In this document: positions 14,917-21,028 of the stretch, in pieces
Layout of the letters: each line of letters begins with the position of its first letter
Position numbering within the stretch: the first letter of the stretch is position 1
IMG/VR virus record: IMGVR_UViG_3300037226_000019
Location: 1-21,124 of that record
Reading direction: 5' to 3' (one strand)
Source of the DNA: a virus
Length of the DNA: 21,124 bases
Position numbers and translations under genes: made by a program
Notes under the pieces: generated by a model
Told to the model about the DNA's origin: nothing
Databases searched by the model: none
The model's input: the letters and a program-made list of their open reading frames with translations, nothing else

Positions 14917-15584
14917 TATTTCTTCCCTTTTCGTTCTTTTTTCACTTCGGTTTCTGTCACGCTGGATCCGGATGGGCTTTCTTTGTATTCCCGGTAGACA
15001 GGGCCTTTTTCAGCTGGGTTTGTCATCACTATTTCAGCTGTAATGCCGTCAATAAACTGTTCATTCCCTGCCATCTGATTAAACAGGTCGCTCTTTTCGT
15101 ATTCCGGGATGTCGGCTACGTGGCAGAGGTTCATCTGTTTATCAATCCAGGTGAAATAATAATACCGTCCCTTGTATGGTACCTGGAATGTGTGCTTCGC
15201 TTCCAGGTCAATTGGCTTAAGTCCGCGCTTCACTTCTGCGGCCATATTTTTTGCCCGGTCTACGGCTGAGGTATAGGCGTCTTCTGCAGACTTCTGTTTT
15301 TTCTTGGCTTCGGATAATGCGTTTTCTGCCTGGCTTAGTTCCTTTTCAAAAACCGGAAGGAGGTTTTCCAGGAGTTCGGAATAATCGCGGCGCAGATTAT
15401 TTTTTTCCAGTTCGTCCATCCACCTGGCGACTCTCATTTGCTTATTGATGCATGTCATGTTTCCGGCCATGAATTTACCGGCCTCTTCTGTGGTTGCAAA
15501 ATTCCCGAATGTTGGCGGGATGTTGGATCCGTCTTCGACGACGTTGAATTCGATTTTTGCTGGTCTGTAGTTTTCGTTGTTCAT
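14916..15584 (-). CDS. Coiled-coil phage protein, unknown (222 aa)
   Basis: ATG 15584 (MNNENYRPAKIEF) is two bases after the previous stop, so a longer frame reaching 15680 is not credible. The middle (about 70-130) is a strong coiled coil (ENLLPVFEKELSQAENALSE, then KKKQKSAEDAYTSAVDRAKN). The following half has strands with YKGRYYYFTWID. The C-terminal tail is basic (KKERKGKK). It ends one base inside the start of the membrane protein gene. Function unknown; context is the replication/lysis boundary. Confidence 0.55.
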   Translation of the reverse strand: MNNENYRPAKIEFNVVEDGSNIPPTFGNFATTEEAGKFMAGNMTCINKQMRVARWMDELEKNNLRRDYSELLENLLPVFEKELSQAENALSEAKKKQKSAEDAYTSAVDRAKNMAAEVKRGLKPIDLEAKHTFQVPYKGRYYYFTWIDKQMNLCHVADIPEYEKSDLFNQMAGNEQFIDGITAEIVMTNPAEKGPVYREYKESPSGSSVTETEVKKERKGKK

Positions 15585-15586
15585 AA

Positions 15587-16120
15587 TTAATCTATTTGGG
15601 GGTTTAGAAAATATTCGGGAATAACATCGAGTCCGGCATGGATCCGCTCCGCTACTTGCTTTAGCTCGATGCGGTCCCACTCCTCACTGGTTATTGCGCC
15701 GGAGAGGAGCCAGTCTATTTTTTGGTTTAGCGCTTTGCCCATCGGATATCGGTGTAGGTCCATCGGTGCGCCATCGGTCTTCATTCGTGCCACAATTTCC
15801 TCATGCTTCTCCTGTCGGTTATACTCCAGGGCCATCTCCCTGAGCCATCCGTATACCGTCCTGGGGATTAACCGGCCGGCGCCGTAGTCGCCTACGGATC
15901 CTTTCGTGATCGCGGATGCCACAAAGCAAACCGGCAGAAAATGAAAATCATTCCGGATGAGCTCGATAACTCGATCGAGGGTTTCCTTCTTCAGTTCGCT
16001 TCCCATGTCCTTGGCTGCGTCCATCAAAAACATATTTACTAAATATTTGACGTTTTCCACAGGTACATCTGTGATGCGCGTCGTCGCGTAGGTTCTGTAA
16101 ATGTCATCTTTAATTTCCAT
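15587..16120 (-). CDS. Conserved protein of replication module (177 aa), possible helicase-loader analogue
   Basis: The 177-aa protein starts 11 bases inside the end of the replication initiator gene. It contains ELIRNDFHFLPVCFVASAIT and GAGRLIPRTVYGWLREMALE, a pattern I associate with a conserved protein found beside DnaD-like initiators in Bacteroidota prophages. It is helical, with no ATP-binding motif. From context I infer a partner of the initiator, perhaps loading the host helicase, but nothing in the sequence proves this. Confidence 0.5.
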   Translation of the reverse strand: MEIKDDIYRTYATTRITDVPVENVKYLVNMFLMDAAKDMGSELKKETLDRVIELIRNDFHFLPVCFVASAITKGSVGDYGAGRLIPRTVYGWLREMALEYNRQEKHEEIVARMKTDGAPMDLHRYPMGKALNQKIDWLLSGAITSEEWDRIELKQVAERIHAGLDVIPEYFLNPQID

Positions 16121-16940
16121 CTTTTTTCGGTTTATAATATGGGTTGGCTACCTCTGGTTCTGAATTGAATCCTATTTTCGGTACGTATTTGTCCAGGTGG
16201 AATTCTTCCTCCCATGATCGCTGGTATAGGTAGGTTTTTAAATTCTTCCATTGTGGTATAAAATTCCTGGCTTTCTCTTTTTCTGCTCGTTGATCTATCT
16301 GGCTGTTTAGTCGGTCCATCAAGATCGGAATTATTTCTTTCCAGTCCTTGTGATTTTTTTGAAAATGGGCCAGCTCGGTATCGTGTCCTCTTTTTGTGCC
16401 GGGATATGCCTTTCTAAAAATTTCGAATTCTTCCTCCCTTTTCTCAGACTCTTTTTCCTCCTTTTTACCAATACCAATACCAATACCTTTACCATTACCA
16501 TTACCTAAGCCCCTACCAAGGGGCTTTGAAGCCCCTTCGCTATCGCTTGGGATGCCAGTTTCCGCTTCTGTTATAAATTGGTCAATATTTCCAATATCAA
16601 ATTTTAACTGGTAAAGTTCAAACCTTTTTATGATGCCTCGGTGTGCTGGATTTTTTTCAGGATTTAATGGGAGGTTTTTCTGGTGTCTTAAAAAATGTTT
16701 CAAGTAAATACAATCGGTCCATTTTGAGAAGATTAAGCCCCTTTGAAGCCCCTTCAAAGCCCCTTCAATAGTTCGCTTATCGGTTCCTATATCCGAGGCC
16801 CACTTTTTGGTGCTTACTTCTATGAATCCGGCAATGTCGCAATTGTCGCACAGGTAGTTAAATAAAAGCTTCTCCATTGGCTTCAAATCCAAATACCAGG
16901 CGTCGTTCCACTTATCGGTATTCGTGTATCTGTAAGCCAT
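16110..16940 (-). CDS. Phage replication initiator, DnaD/lambda-O-like (276 aa)
   Basis: ATG 16940 overlaps the upstream stop (TGATG); a TTG at 16943 is the only longer option. Residues about 18-90 form a winged helix-turn-helix (PMEKLLFNYLCDNCDIAGFI ... DKRTIEGALKGLQRGLI). A Gly/Asn/Ile repeat (141-158) and a Lys/Glu stretch link this to a C-terminal domain (173-276: EIFRKAYPGTKRG ... WKNLKTYLYQRSW) typical of phage replication proteins. It would bind the origin and recruit the replicative helicase. Two repeat clusters inside the gene look like iterons, as in the lambda O gene. Confidence 0.8.
   Translation of the reverse strand: MAYRYTNTDKWNDAWYLDLKPMEKLLFNYLCDNCDIAGFIEVSTKKWASDIGTDKRTIEGALKGLQRGLIFSKWTDCIYLKHFLRHQKNLPLNPEKNPAHRGIIKRFELYQLKFDIGNIDQFITEAETGIPSDSEGASKPLGRGLGNGNGKGIGIGIGKKEEKESEKREEEFEIFRKAYPGTKRGHDTELAHFQKNHKDWKEIIPILMDRLNSQIDQRAEKEKARNFIPQWKNLKTYLYQRSWEEEFHLDKYVPKIGFNSEPEVANPYYKPKKDGN
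16466..16539. repeat. Hexamer repeats plus AAGCCCC hairpin inside initiator gene (origin candidate, part 1)
   Basis: Seven TACCAA-like hexamers follow one another at 16466-16507 on the plus strand. Next come AAGCCCC (16507-16513), TACCAA (16514-16519) and GGGGCTT (16520-16526), a 7-bp hairpin whose loop is the hexamer, and a further AAGCCCCTTCG at 16529-16539. The hexamers encode the Gly-Asn/Gly-Ile run, so a purely protein-level low-complexity expansion is an alternative. Confidence 0.75.
16735..16767. repeat. Three tandem 11-bp iteron-like repeats (origin candidate, part 2)
   Basis: Three head-to-tail copies, AAGCCCCTTTG (16735), AAGCCCCTTCA (16746) and AAGCCCCTTCA (16757), match the element at 16529 about 200 bases away. 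At 11 bases each they place the same face of the DNA helix every turn, which suits protein binding. They lie in the part of the gene that encodes the winged-helix recognition region. Confidence 0.75.
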
Positions 16941-17104
16941 CAACTTTCCTTTTTAAAAAAACCACCTAGCTTTGTTGGCTCCGTTGGAGTCATCCTTTCT
17001 TTTAATGCAGCGATTTGTTTTCTTAGGCTTTTAATTCTTTGTTCGTCTGTAGTGTCGGCGAGCTCTCTGGATAGCCTCACGATTTTTTCTCTTAAACTTT
17101 CCAT
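16940..17104 (-). CDS. Small helical protein before the replication initiator (54 aa)
   Basis: A 54-aa frame (MESLREKIVRLSRELADTTD ... GGFFKKES) ends in a TGATG overlap with the initiator gene, which supports it as coding. It is mostly one charged amphipathic helix (about 1-38). A short coiled-coil regulator or initiator partner is possible; no family recognised. Confidence 0.65.
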   Translation of the reverse strand: MESLREKIVRLSRELADTTDEQRIKSLRKQIAALKERMTPTEPTKLGGFFKKES

Positions 17105-17223
17105 GATTTGTGGGTATTAAAAACCTCCCGGAGGTCGCTCGACGTAGGTGAGTTGCGCTGACCTGGCGTCGAGTTCCCTGGGGGAGGTGGTGGTATAATG
17201 GAAAAAATTAGTTTTCTTTTCAT
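17092..17223 (-). CDS. Possible Pro-rich leader peptide ORF (43 aa)
   Basis: An ATG 20 bases after a promoter-like box opens a 43-aa frame, MKRKLIFSIIPPPPPGNSTP and onwards, which passes through the whole hairpin region and stops 13 bases inside the next gene. The five Pro codons (17193-17179) lie on the outer arm of the long hairpin. Pro runs stall ribosomes, so it may be a regulatory leader. It may also be a chance frame; nothing else supports translation. Confidence 0.35.
   Translation of the reverse strand: MKRKLIFSIIPPPPPGNSTPGQRNSPTSSDLREVFNTHKSWKV
17118..17188 (-). terminator. Nested hairpin with T-tract (terminator or attenuator)
   Basis: Minus-strand RNA can pair ACCTCCC (17188-17182) with GGGAGGT (17129-17123), CTCGACG (17173-17167) with CGTCGAG (17144-17138), and AGGT (17164-17161) with ACCT (17149-17146). 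GGAGGT also pairs locally with ACCTC (17135-17131) in a short hairpin followed directly by a T-tract (17123-17119). So the 3' arm has two alternative partners. This sits between the deoxyribosyltransferase-like gene and the replication genes. Confidence 0.6.
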
Positions 17224-17243
17224 GGCTGCGCAACTTTAAAGGT

Positions 17244-17251
17244 CAAACATA
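17244..17251 (-). promoter_or_regulatory. Possible -7 box TATGTTTG before the replication operon
   Basis: The minus strand reads TATGTTTG, a full TAnnTTTG match, in the gap after the 117-aa gene. No clear TTTG lies at the -33 distance. A start a few bases downstream would give a short 5' leader before ATG 17223 and then the hairpin region. Confidence 0.45.
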
Positions 17252-17265
17252 AACCAATTTTTTGA

Positions 17266-17619
17266 TTAAACGCTATCTCCGTTGATAAAATCTTTTGTGG
17301 TTCCTTTGCTCATCGGACGGATTCTGATTCCGAGTTCCCTGGCCAGGCGTATTTCATGCCACATGCCGGATGATATCCCTGGTCCATAAAGCCGAACCTC
17401 ATCTACGAATTGTCTTCTTATCAGTTCCGTGTCATTTTTGATTCCCCTGGCTCGCTCTTCCGGGATCTGGTCATCGAGACAATGCAAGTCCATAAAATAA
17501 GGCACAAACGCTATCACCTCCTGTTCCTCTAGGTTTATCTTTCTGGCTATTTTTATAAGTTTCTCAATGTTTCCAGGGATATCTCCTGAAATTGGGTGAC
17601 AAATATATGATATTACCAT
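17266..17619 (-). CDS. Nucleoside deoxyribosyltransferase-fold protein (DUF4406-like, 117 aa)
   Basis: The sequence runs VISYICHPISGDIPGNIEKL, then VIAFVPYFMDLHCLDD, PEERARGIKNDTELI, and LYGPGISSGMWHEIRLARELGI. This layout, with an initial strand and a Gly turn, a Pro-Tyr strand and the SxGMxxEIxxA helix, is that of small phage proteins related to nucleoside 2-deoxyribosyltransferases. Related enzymes exchange or hydrolyse the N-glycosidic bond of nucleotides; the actual substrate here is unknown. It follows the homing endonuclease after seven bases. Confidence 0.7.
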   Translation of the reverse strand: MVISYICHPISGDIPGNIEKLIKIARKINLEEQEVIAFVPYFMDLHCLDDQIPEERARGIKNDTELIRRQFVDEVRLYGPGISSGMWHEIRLARELGIRIRPMSKGTTKDFINGDSV

Positions 17620-17626
17620 TTTTTAT

Positions 17627-18262
17627 TTATTTATATTTCCATTTAAAGTTACCTGCTGTTTTTCTTTTCCCTTGAAGTACTGCATTCATATTTGGAATTC
17701 CAAGTTCTTTTGCTGCAAAGTTCTGTCCCTTCCATTCTCTGATAAATTGATCATTTCTATCAAATTGTAAAATTGGAATTCTCTGCTTTTTTTTAGAGGA
17801 TTCGGATTGGTGTCTTCCTTTCATCGGGCTGGTCCTACCTTTCATTTTTTTTCTCATCATTTCACGGAAGGCTGGCGAGTGTTTAAGGGTATCTTTTTTG
17901 CCTTTATTCCATGGAATTCTTCCCTTTCTCACTTCACTGAGATGGGCGAGGGTTTCTGCTGTTGGTCTTATTCCGGTTGTTCTTCCCGCTATTCTGCAAA
18001 TATTAAAACAAGGGTTGAGGGAATCAATATAAAACTGCTCTCGCTCAATCAAGTTATTTTCTCCCTCTACGTATTCTATCGGGTCCATTTTCAAATCTAA
18101 AATTCCGTATTTATTGACGTGGTTTTGTAAAAAAACAGAATGATGGGTTCCTTTTTTAAGAGCCCGGAGGTGTTCTCTTTTCCTCTTTTGATAATCGATT
18201 GAACTTCCAATATAAAACCGCATTGGCTGAGAAATGGAGGCTATTTTATAAACTACACTCAT
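17627..18262 (-). CDS. GIY-YIG homing endonuclease with NUMOD domains (211 aa)
   Basis: Residues 1-90 form a GIY-YIG nuclease: VVYKIAS ... FYIGSSIDYQKRKREHL ... KYG ... EREQFYID. The first half of the motif is VYK rather than GIY. Next are NUMOD3-type DNA-binding repeats (RKGRIPWNKGK and GRTSPMKGRHQSESS) and a NUMOD1-like C-terminus (ILQFDRNDQFIREWKG ... GNFKWKYK). It is a free-standing mobile gene inserted between two small genes, with ATGA overlap upstream. The DNA is visibly more AT-rich than its neighbours, fitting recent transfer. Confidence 0.9.
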   Translation of the reverse strand: MSVVYKIASISQPMRFYIGSSIDYQKRKREHLRALKKGTHHSVFLQNHVNKYGILDLKMDPIEYVEGENNLIEREQFYIDSLNPCFNICRIAGRTTGIRPTAETLAHLSEVRKGRIPWNKGKKDTLKHSPAFREMMRKKMKGRTSPMKGRHQSESSKKKQRIPILQFDRNDQFIREWKGQNFAAKELGIPNMNAVLQGKRKTAGNFKWKYK

Positions 18263-18438
18263 CTTTTCTGGTTTTGCTTGATTTGGAGTTTTATGGTTTC
18301 CAGGTTGTCTTCAATATATTGCTTTACCTCCTGGTTGCATCTGTTGTTTTCGTAAAGCCAGAGGAGGTCCTGGGGAGGAATACTCCCCATGGTTTCTCCT
18401 TTGTGTTTGCCGTATGGCATTCTTGAATTGTCGTCCAT
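18259..18438 (-). CDS. DUF3820-like small protein (59 aa)
   Basis: A 59-aa frame between the homing endonuclease (ATGA overlap) and the SSB-like gene (10-base gap). It reads MPYGKHKGETMGSIP, then LLWLYEN and QYIEDNL, the hallmarks of DUF3820 proteins (MP.GK.KG..., YL.WL), which often lie near or fused to exonucleases and recombination genes. Its role is unknown, but the neighbours place it in the recombination module. Confidence 0.75.
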   Translation of the reverse strand: MDDNSRMPYGKHKGETMGSIPPQDLLWLYENNRCNQEVKQYIEDNLETIKLQIKQNQKR

Positions 18439-18448
18439 CGCCGTGGGT

Positions 18449-18823
18449 CTAAAATGGCAGATCGTCCTGCGGTTTAATTACCGGCGCTGCTTTACTGTCC
18501 TTCTGCATTAGGGGATTTTCATCTTCCTGCCAGACGGTCAGGTTGCCAAGGATCGGAGTCGCTTTCTTCTGTTCGTCGGTCATCGCTTTATAGACGTCCG
18601 TGGGGAACGACTGCTTGATCAGGTGGGTGTCGCTGCGACCCTCTTTTTTCTCCTTCAGTTCGAAGGCGATCAGGTCCAGGTAAAGGGCGCCATCTTTGCC
18701 CTCAAATAAAGCGTTCGCTTTGATCGGGATGATCAAACATTCAACAGGTCCGCTTGTGCCTTTCTCGGTACGACGGACGGCTCTGAGTAGAGCCAGGTTC
18801 AATTTTAAACTAATGTTGTTCAT
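18449..18823 (-). CDS. ssb: Single-stranded DNA-binding-like protein (124 aa)
   Basis: The protein ends in an acidic tip DDLPF (120-124), the conserved SSB C-terminal peptide that binds partner proteins. The N-terminal part is a beta-rich core (LKLNLALLRAVRRTEKG, CLIIPI, LYLDLIAFELKEKKEGRSDT) fitting an OB-fold variant of Bacteroidota phages, and a Gln/Lys/Pro linker follows. It would coat single-stranded DNA in replication and annealing. It lies with a YqaJ exonuclease and an annealing-protein candidate, as in many phages. Confidence 0.75.
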   Translation of the reverse strand: MNNISLKLNLALLRAVRRTEKGTSGPVECLIIPIKANALFEGKDGALYLDLIAFELKEKKEGRSDTHLIKQSFPTDVYKAMTDEQKKATPILGNLTVWQEDENPLMQKDSKAAPVIKPQDDLPF

Positions 18824-18835
18824 GTGGTTTGTGTT

Positions 18836-19228
18836 TTAAATTTTGAAACTTGGTTTAAATGTAAAGCTCGCGACCTGGGTCCCGGCTTTGTTCATAAAGA
18901 TCTCGACTGTATGCCTGGCTTCCAGGACGAGTAATGTCTGAGTAAAATTTCCGACACGGATTTTTTTCTCTTTTAATATTTGAACGTAGTCCGGATCCTT
19001 GGTGCTGATCCGCTGCAGTCCGGCAATGTTTCGGATTTCTTTTAGCGCTTCGATCGTTTTTTTACGGAGTTGCTTTGTCGGCCTGGTAATTATCGGTATG
19101 GGTTCCACGGCCCTTGGTGGTGCAGTTATTGTTATCGATGGATTCCTGATTGCTGATAATATTTCCTTCGCTTCTGATGCCGGGAAATAAAGCATTAAGG
19201 CTCCGTCCTGGTCTGTAGTTGCTCTCAT
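18836..19228 (-). CDS. Hypothetical protein of recombination module (130 aa)
   Basis: ATG 19228 overlaps the exonuclease stop by ATGA, giving 130 aa; an apparent longer frame to 19531 lies inside the exonuclease gene and is rejected. The product has an N-terminal beta segment, a central Pro-rich hinge and a Lys/Arg-rich helix (TKQLRKKTIEALKEIRNIAG), and a C-terminal beta sheet. No family recognised; the basic helix suggests nucleic-acid contact. Confidence 0.6.
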   Translation of the reverse strand: MRATTDQDGALMLYFPASEAKEILSAIRNPSITITAPPRAVEPIPIITRPTKQLRKKTIEALKEIRNIAGLQRISTKDPDYVQILKEKKIRVGNFTQTLLVLEARHTVEIFMNKAGTQVASFTFKPSFKI

Positions 19229-19815
19229 ATTTTCAGTTTTATTAACATGTTTTTCGCTATCTGAATTCCCACCTGGATCTCTTTCTCCAGGATCGCATGG
19301 TCTGCCGGGCTGGCAAATAGGCGGGTGATAACAGGCCTGAGCTTCGGGTGATAGGCCATAAAATCTGACCACTTTCTGCCGGTGATCATCATTTCGCCTT
19401 GCATCTGCCATCGGTATTCCGTGGGGATCTCCCTTTTCACCAGGTAGTTTATCATGGTGTTGTATGCGGGCGCTTTTACCTGTATCATTCCGTCGGTTCC
19501 TATCAGGCCATCCGGGGAGCACCCGGTCCATTCGTCGCGCTCCACAAAGCCGACTCTCTGGACGTTGTAAAATTTCAGATCTGAATAAAGCTCCAGACCG
19601 GCTGCTTCGAGTTCGTTCCCTCGGTCCATGTATCCGCTTTTAAAGTCATCAGGCATCTCTCCTGTCAAGCGCTCATAAACGACCCGGTAGATTGCCTTTT
19701 CGTATCCCTTGGTCGTTTTCCCTGACATGAGATCTGCAAAATGTGAGGCGGTAAATTTGCCGAGGCGAACTGCGAACCATTCCTGGCTCCCTTGAGCCAT
19801 GTTATGTGTGATCAT
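19225..19815 (-). CDS. YqaJ/lambda-type alkaline exonuclease (196 aa)
   Basis: Motifs: QGSQEWFAVRLGKFTAS (8-24), YMDRGNELEA (62-71), GCSPDGLIG (98-106, D102) and IQVKAP (111-116), then YRWQMQGEM (134-142). This is the order of the YqaJ viral recombinase family, which trims one strand of linear double-stranded DNA. In the family the core is D ... ExK; here the Glu is Gln 112. The gene is two bases after the annealing-protein candidate, forming the usual exonuclease-annealase pair. Confidence 0.85.
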   Translation of the reverse strand: MITHNMAQGSQEWFAVRLGKFTASHFADLMSGKTTKGYEKAIYRVVYERLTGEMPDDFKSGYMDRGNELEAAGLELYSDLKFYNVQRVGFVERDEWTGCSPDGLIGTDGMIQVKAPAYNTMINYLVKREIPTEYRWQMQGEMMITGRKWSDFMAYHPKLRPVITRLFASPADHAILEKEIQVGIQIAKNMLIKLKI

Positions 19816-19817
19816 AA

Positions 19818-20528
19818 CTAAATGATTCCCAATTTGCCAGCTATTTTCATCGCGAAGTCCAGGTCAAAAAGGCCGAGGGTTGTGGCTGCCTGGCATTCCT
19901 CCCGGATCTCTTCCAGGTCCGTTCCCTGGTACACGTCCAGCGTGTCCTTAATGTTTTTTTTGATTACGGTCAATTCGTCGTTTTTTTCAAATCGACCCTG
20001 GAGATGGGTATAGTCGATGTCCTCTTTTCGGTTCAGGTTTTTCCCGAAGAGCTTTCCGAGCGTTTCCGCTGCATCCTTAATCGCATAACTCTTTGCCATC
20101 GGCGCTGCAATCATCACCGCTGAGCTCTTTATCTTATCAAAGTCCGAGGCTGCGGATCCTGCATTCGTCTGCAGGGGAGCTGCTCCTATTCCGTCGGTGT
20201 GCTTCTCTTCTCCGGAGACCGGGTCCCGATAAAAAAGTCGGACCGTCACCTGGATGGAGTTGGCCACAAGTTTCGCCTCGAGGATCTCCACTCTCCAAAA
20301 TGTAAAAATGTAAGTCAGGAGCCATTCGACGATCGCGATCGGGATGTATTTCACTTTCGCGGCTGTCGGGTGGTCCTTCAGCCATTCCTTCGGGGGATCC
20401 TGGTTCAGTAAAACGACCAGGTCATTGTCCTTTGATAAAGCCAGGTTTTTGCTGGCTTCGTAGATGTCGCTCAGCTTCGGCAGGGAAGAGGCGGCGGGTT
20501 TTGTTAGGCTTGTGTTTTCTTTTGTCAT
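19818..20528 (-). CDS. Putative single-strand annealing protein (236 aa)
   Basis: ATG 20528 is used; the longer frame to 20633 reads through the preceding gene. The region DGIGAAPLQTNAG then AAPMAKSYAIKDAAETLGKLF (about 142-161) and KNLNRKEDIDY resembles the core of Rad52/RecT-type phage annealing proteins. It is followed immediately by an exonuclease and then by an SSB-like gene, the standard layout of a phage recombination operon. Which annealase superfamily it belongs to is not certain. Confidence 0.65.
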   Translation of the reverse strand: MTKENTSLTKPAASSLPKLSDIYEASKNLALSKDNDLVVLLNQDPPKEWLKDHPTAAKVKYIPIAIVEWLLTYIFTFWRVEILEAKLVANSIQVTVRLFYRDPVSGEEKHTDGIGAAPLQTNAGSAASDFDKIKSSAVMIAAPMAKSYAIKDAAETLGKLFGKNLNRKEDIDYTHLQGRFEKNDELTVIKKNIKDTLDVYQGTDLEEIREECQAATTLGLFDLDFAMKIAGKLGII

Positions 20529-20538
20529 GATTTTGTTA

Positions 20539-20730
20539 TTAAAGTGGTTTAAATGTTTCGTCACGGAAATTTGGCAGGGGGATAAGGGTCGTTGTGACTC
20601 CGTACATGTCGCCGTAGGTATAAATCCATCCACCTGGAACGCGGGTTAGGCGTTCGACGCTATTGTTAGTTGGGAATACCATTTTTGTTTCCCCTGCTTG
20701 CATCTTGAATGCGTCTGTCCAGATGTTCAT
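20539..20730 (-). CDS. Small hypothetical protein (63 aa)
   Basis: A 63-aa beta-rich product (MNIWTDAFKMQAGETKMVFP ... PGGWIYTYGDMYG) coupled by ATGA to the upstream gene and 10 bases before the annealing-protein gene. No family is recognised; tight spacing supports it being real. Confidence 0.6.
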   Translation of the reverse strand: MNIWTDAFKMQAGETKMVFPTNNSVERLTRVPGGWIYTYGDMYGVTTTLIPLPNFRDETFKPL

Positions 20731-20990
20731 GTGGTTAGGATTTTTTCAATTGGTTTGTTAAATTTCTGCATTAAATACTGCAGCATCTGATAGTCCGCGC
20801 TTTTGGCGACGCCGTTCTGATGGTAATGGATCATGTTCAGCGCCGATTTAAACGATTTGAGGATTCCCTGGTCGACCATTTCCCTTGCGAGATCTGCTTT
20901 CGTCAGGCATTCGGAGTTGGGGGAGAGACCTTTGGTCTTTCCCCTCTCCTGGTTGTACTCGTGAATGAGTGTGTTGAATTCGATTTTCAT
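20727..20990 (-). CDS. Small helical, possibly HTH, protein (87 aa)
   Basis: The 87-aa product contains LTKADLAREMVDQGILKSFK, then SALNMIHYHQNGVAKSADYQ and MLQYLMQKFN, helices arranged as in small DNA-binding regulators (the DLAREM and LNMIHYHQNG helices recall an XRE-like turn). It is the first gene after the promoter at 20997-21028, so it might regulate the early operon. Function is tentative. Confidence 0.55.
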   Translation of the reverse strand: MKIEFNTLIHEYNQERGKTKGLSPNSECLTKADLAREMVDQGILKSFKSALNMIHYHQNGVAKSADYQMLQYLMQKFNKPIEKILTT

Positions 20991-20996
20991 GTTTGG

Positions 20997-21028
20997 CTAA
21001 GGTAATATATTATTTTGTTATCCACAAA
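20997..21028 (-). promoter_or_regulatory. Bacteroidota-type promoter TTTG-N20-TACCTTAG
   Basis: On the minus strand TTTG (21028-21025) is followed by 20 bases and then TACCTTAG (21004-20997), one mismatch from TAnnTTTG. The box ends seven bases before ATG 20990, so the transcript may be nearly leaderless. Confidence 0.5.

Noticed and set aside
15585-15680. N-terminal extension of the 222-aa coiled-coil protein
   Set aside because: The added 32 residues overlap the previous gene and look random; ATG 15584 is two bases after that gene's stop.
19229-19531. N-terminal extension of the 130-aa recombination-module protein
   Set aside because: It lies wholly inside the exonuclease gene, has biased Arg/Pro/Gly composition, and ATG 19228 forms an ATGA overlap.
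20529-20633. N-terminal extension of the annealing-protein candidate
   Set aside because: It overlaps the coupled 63-aa gene and adds a Cys/Pro-rich sequence unlike the protein; ATG 20528 fits the operon spacing.
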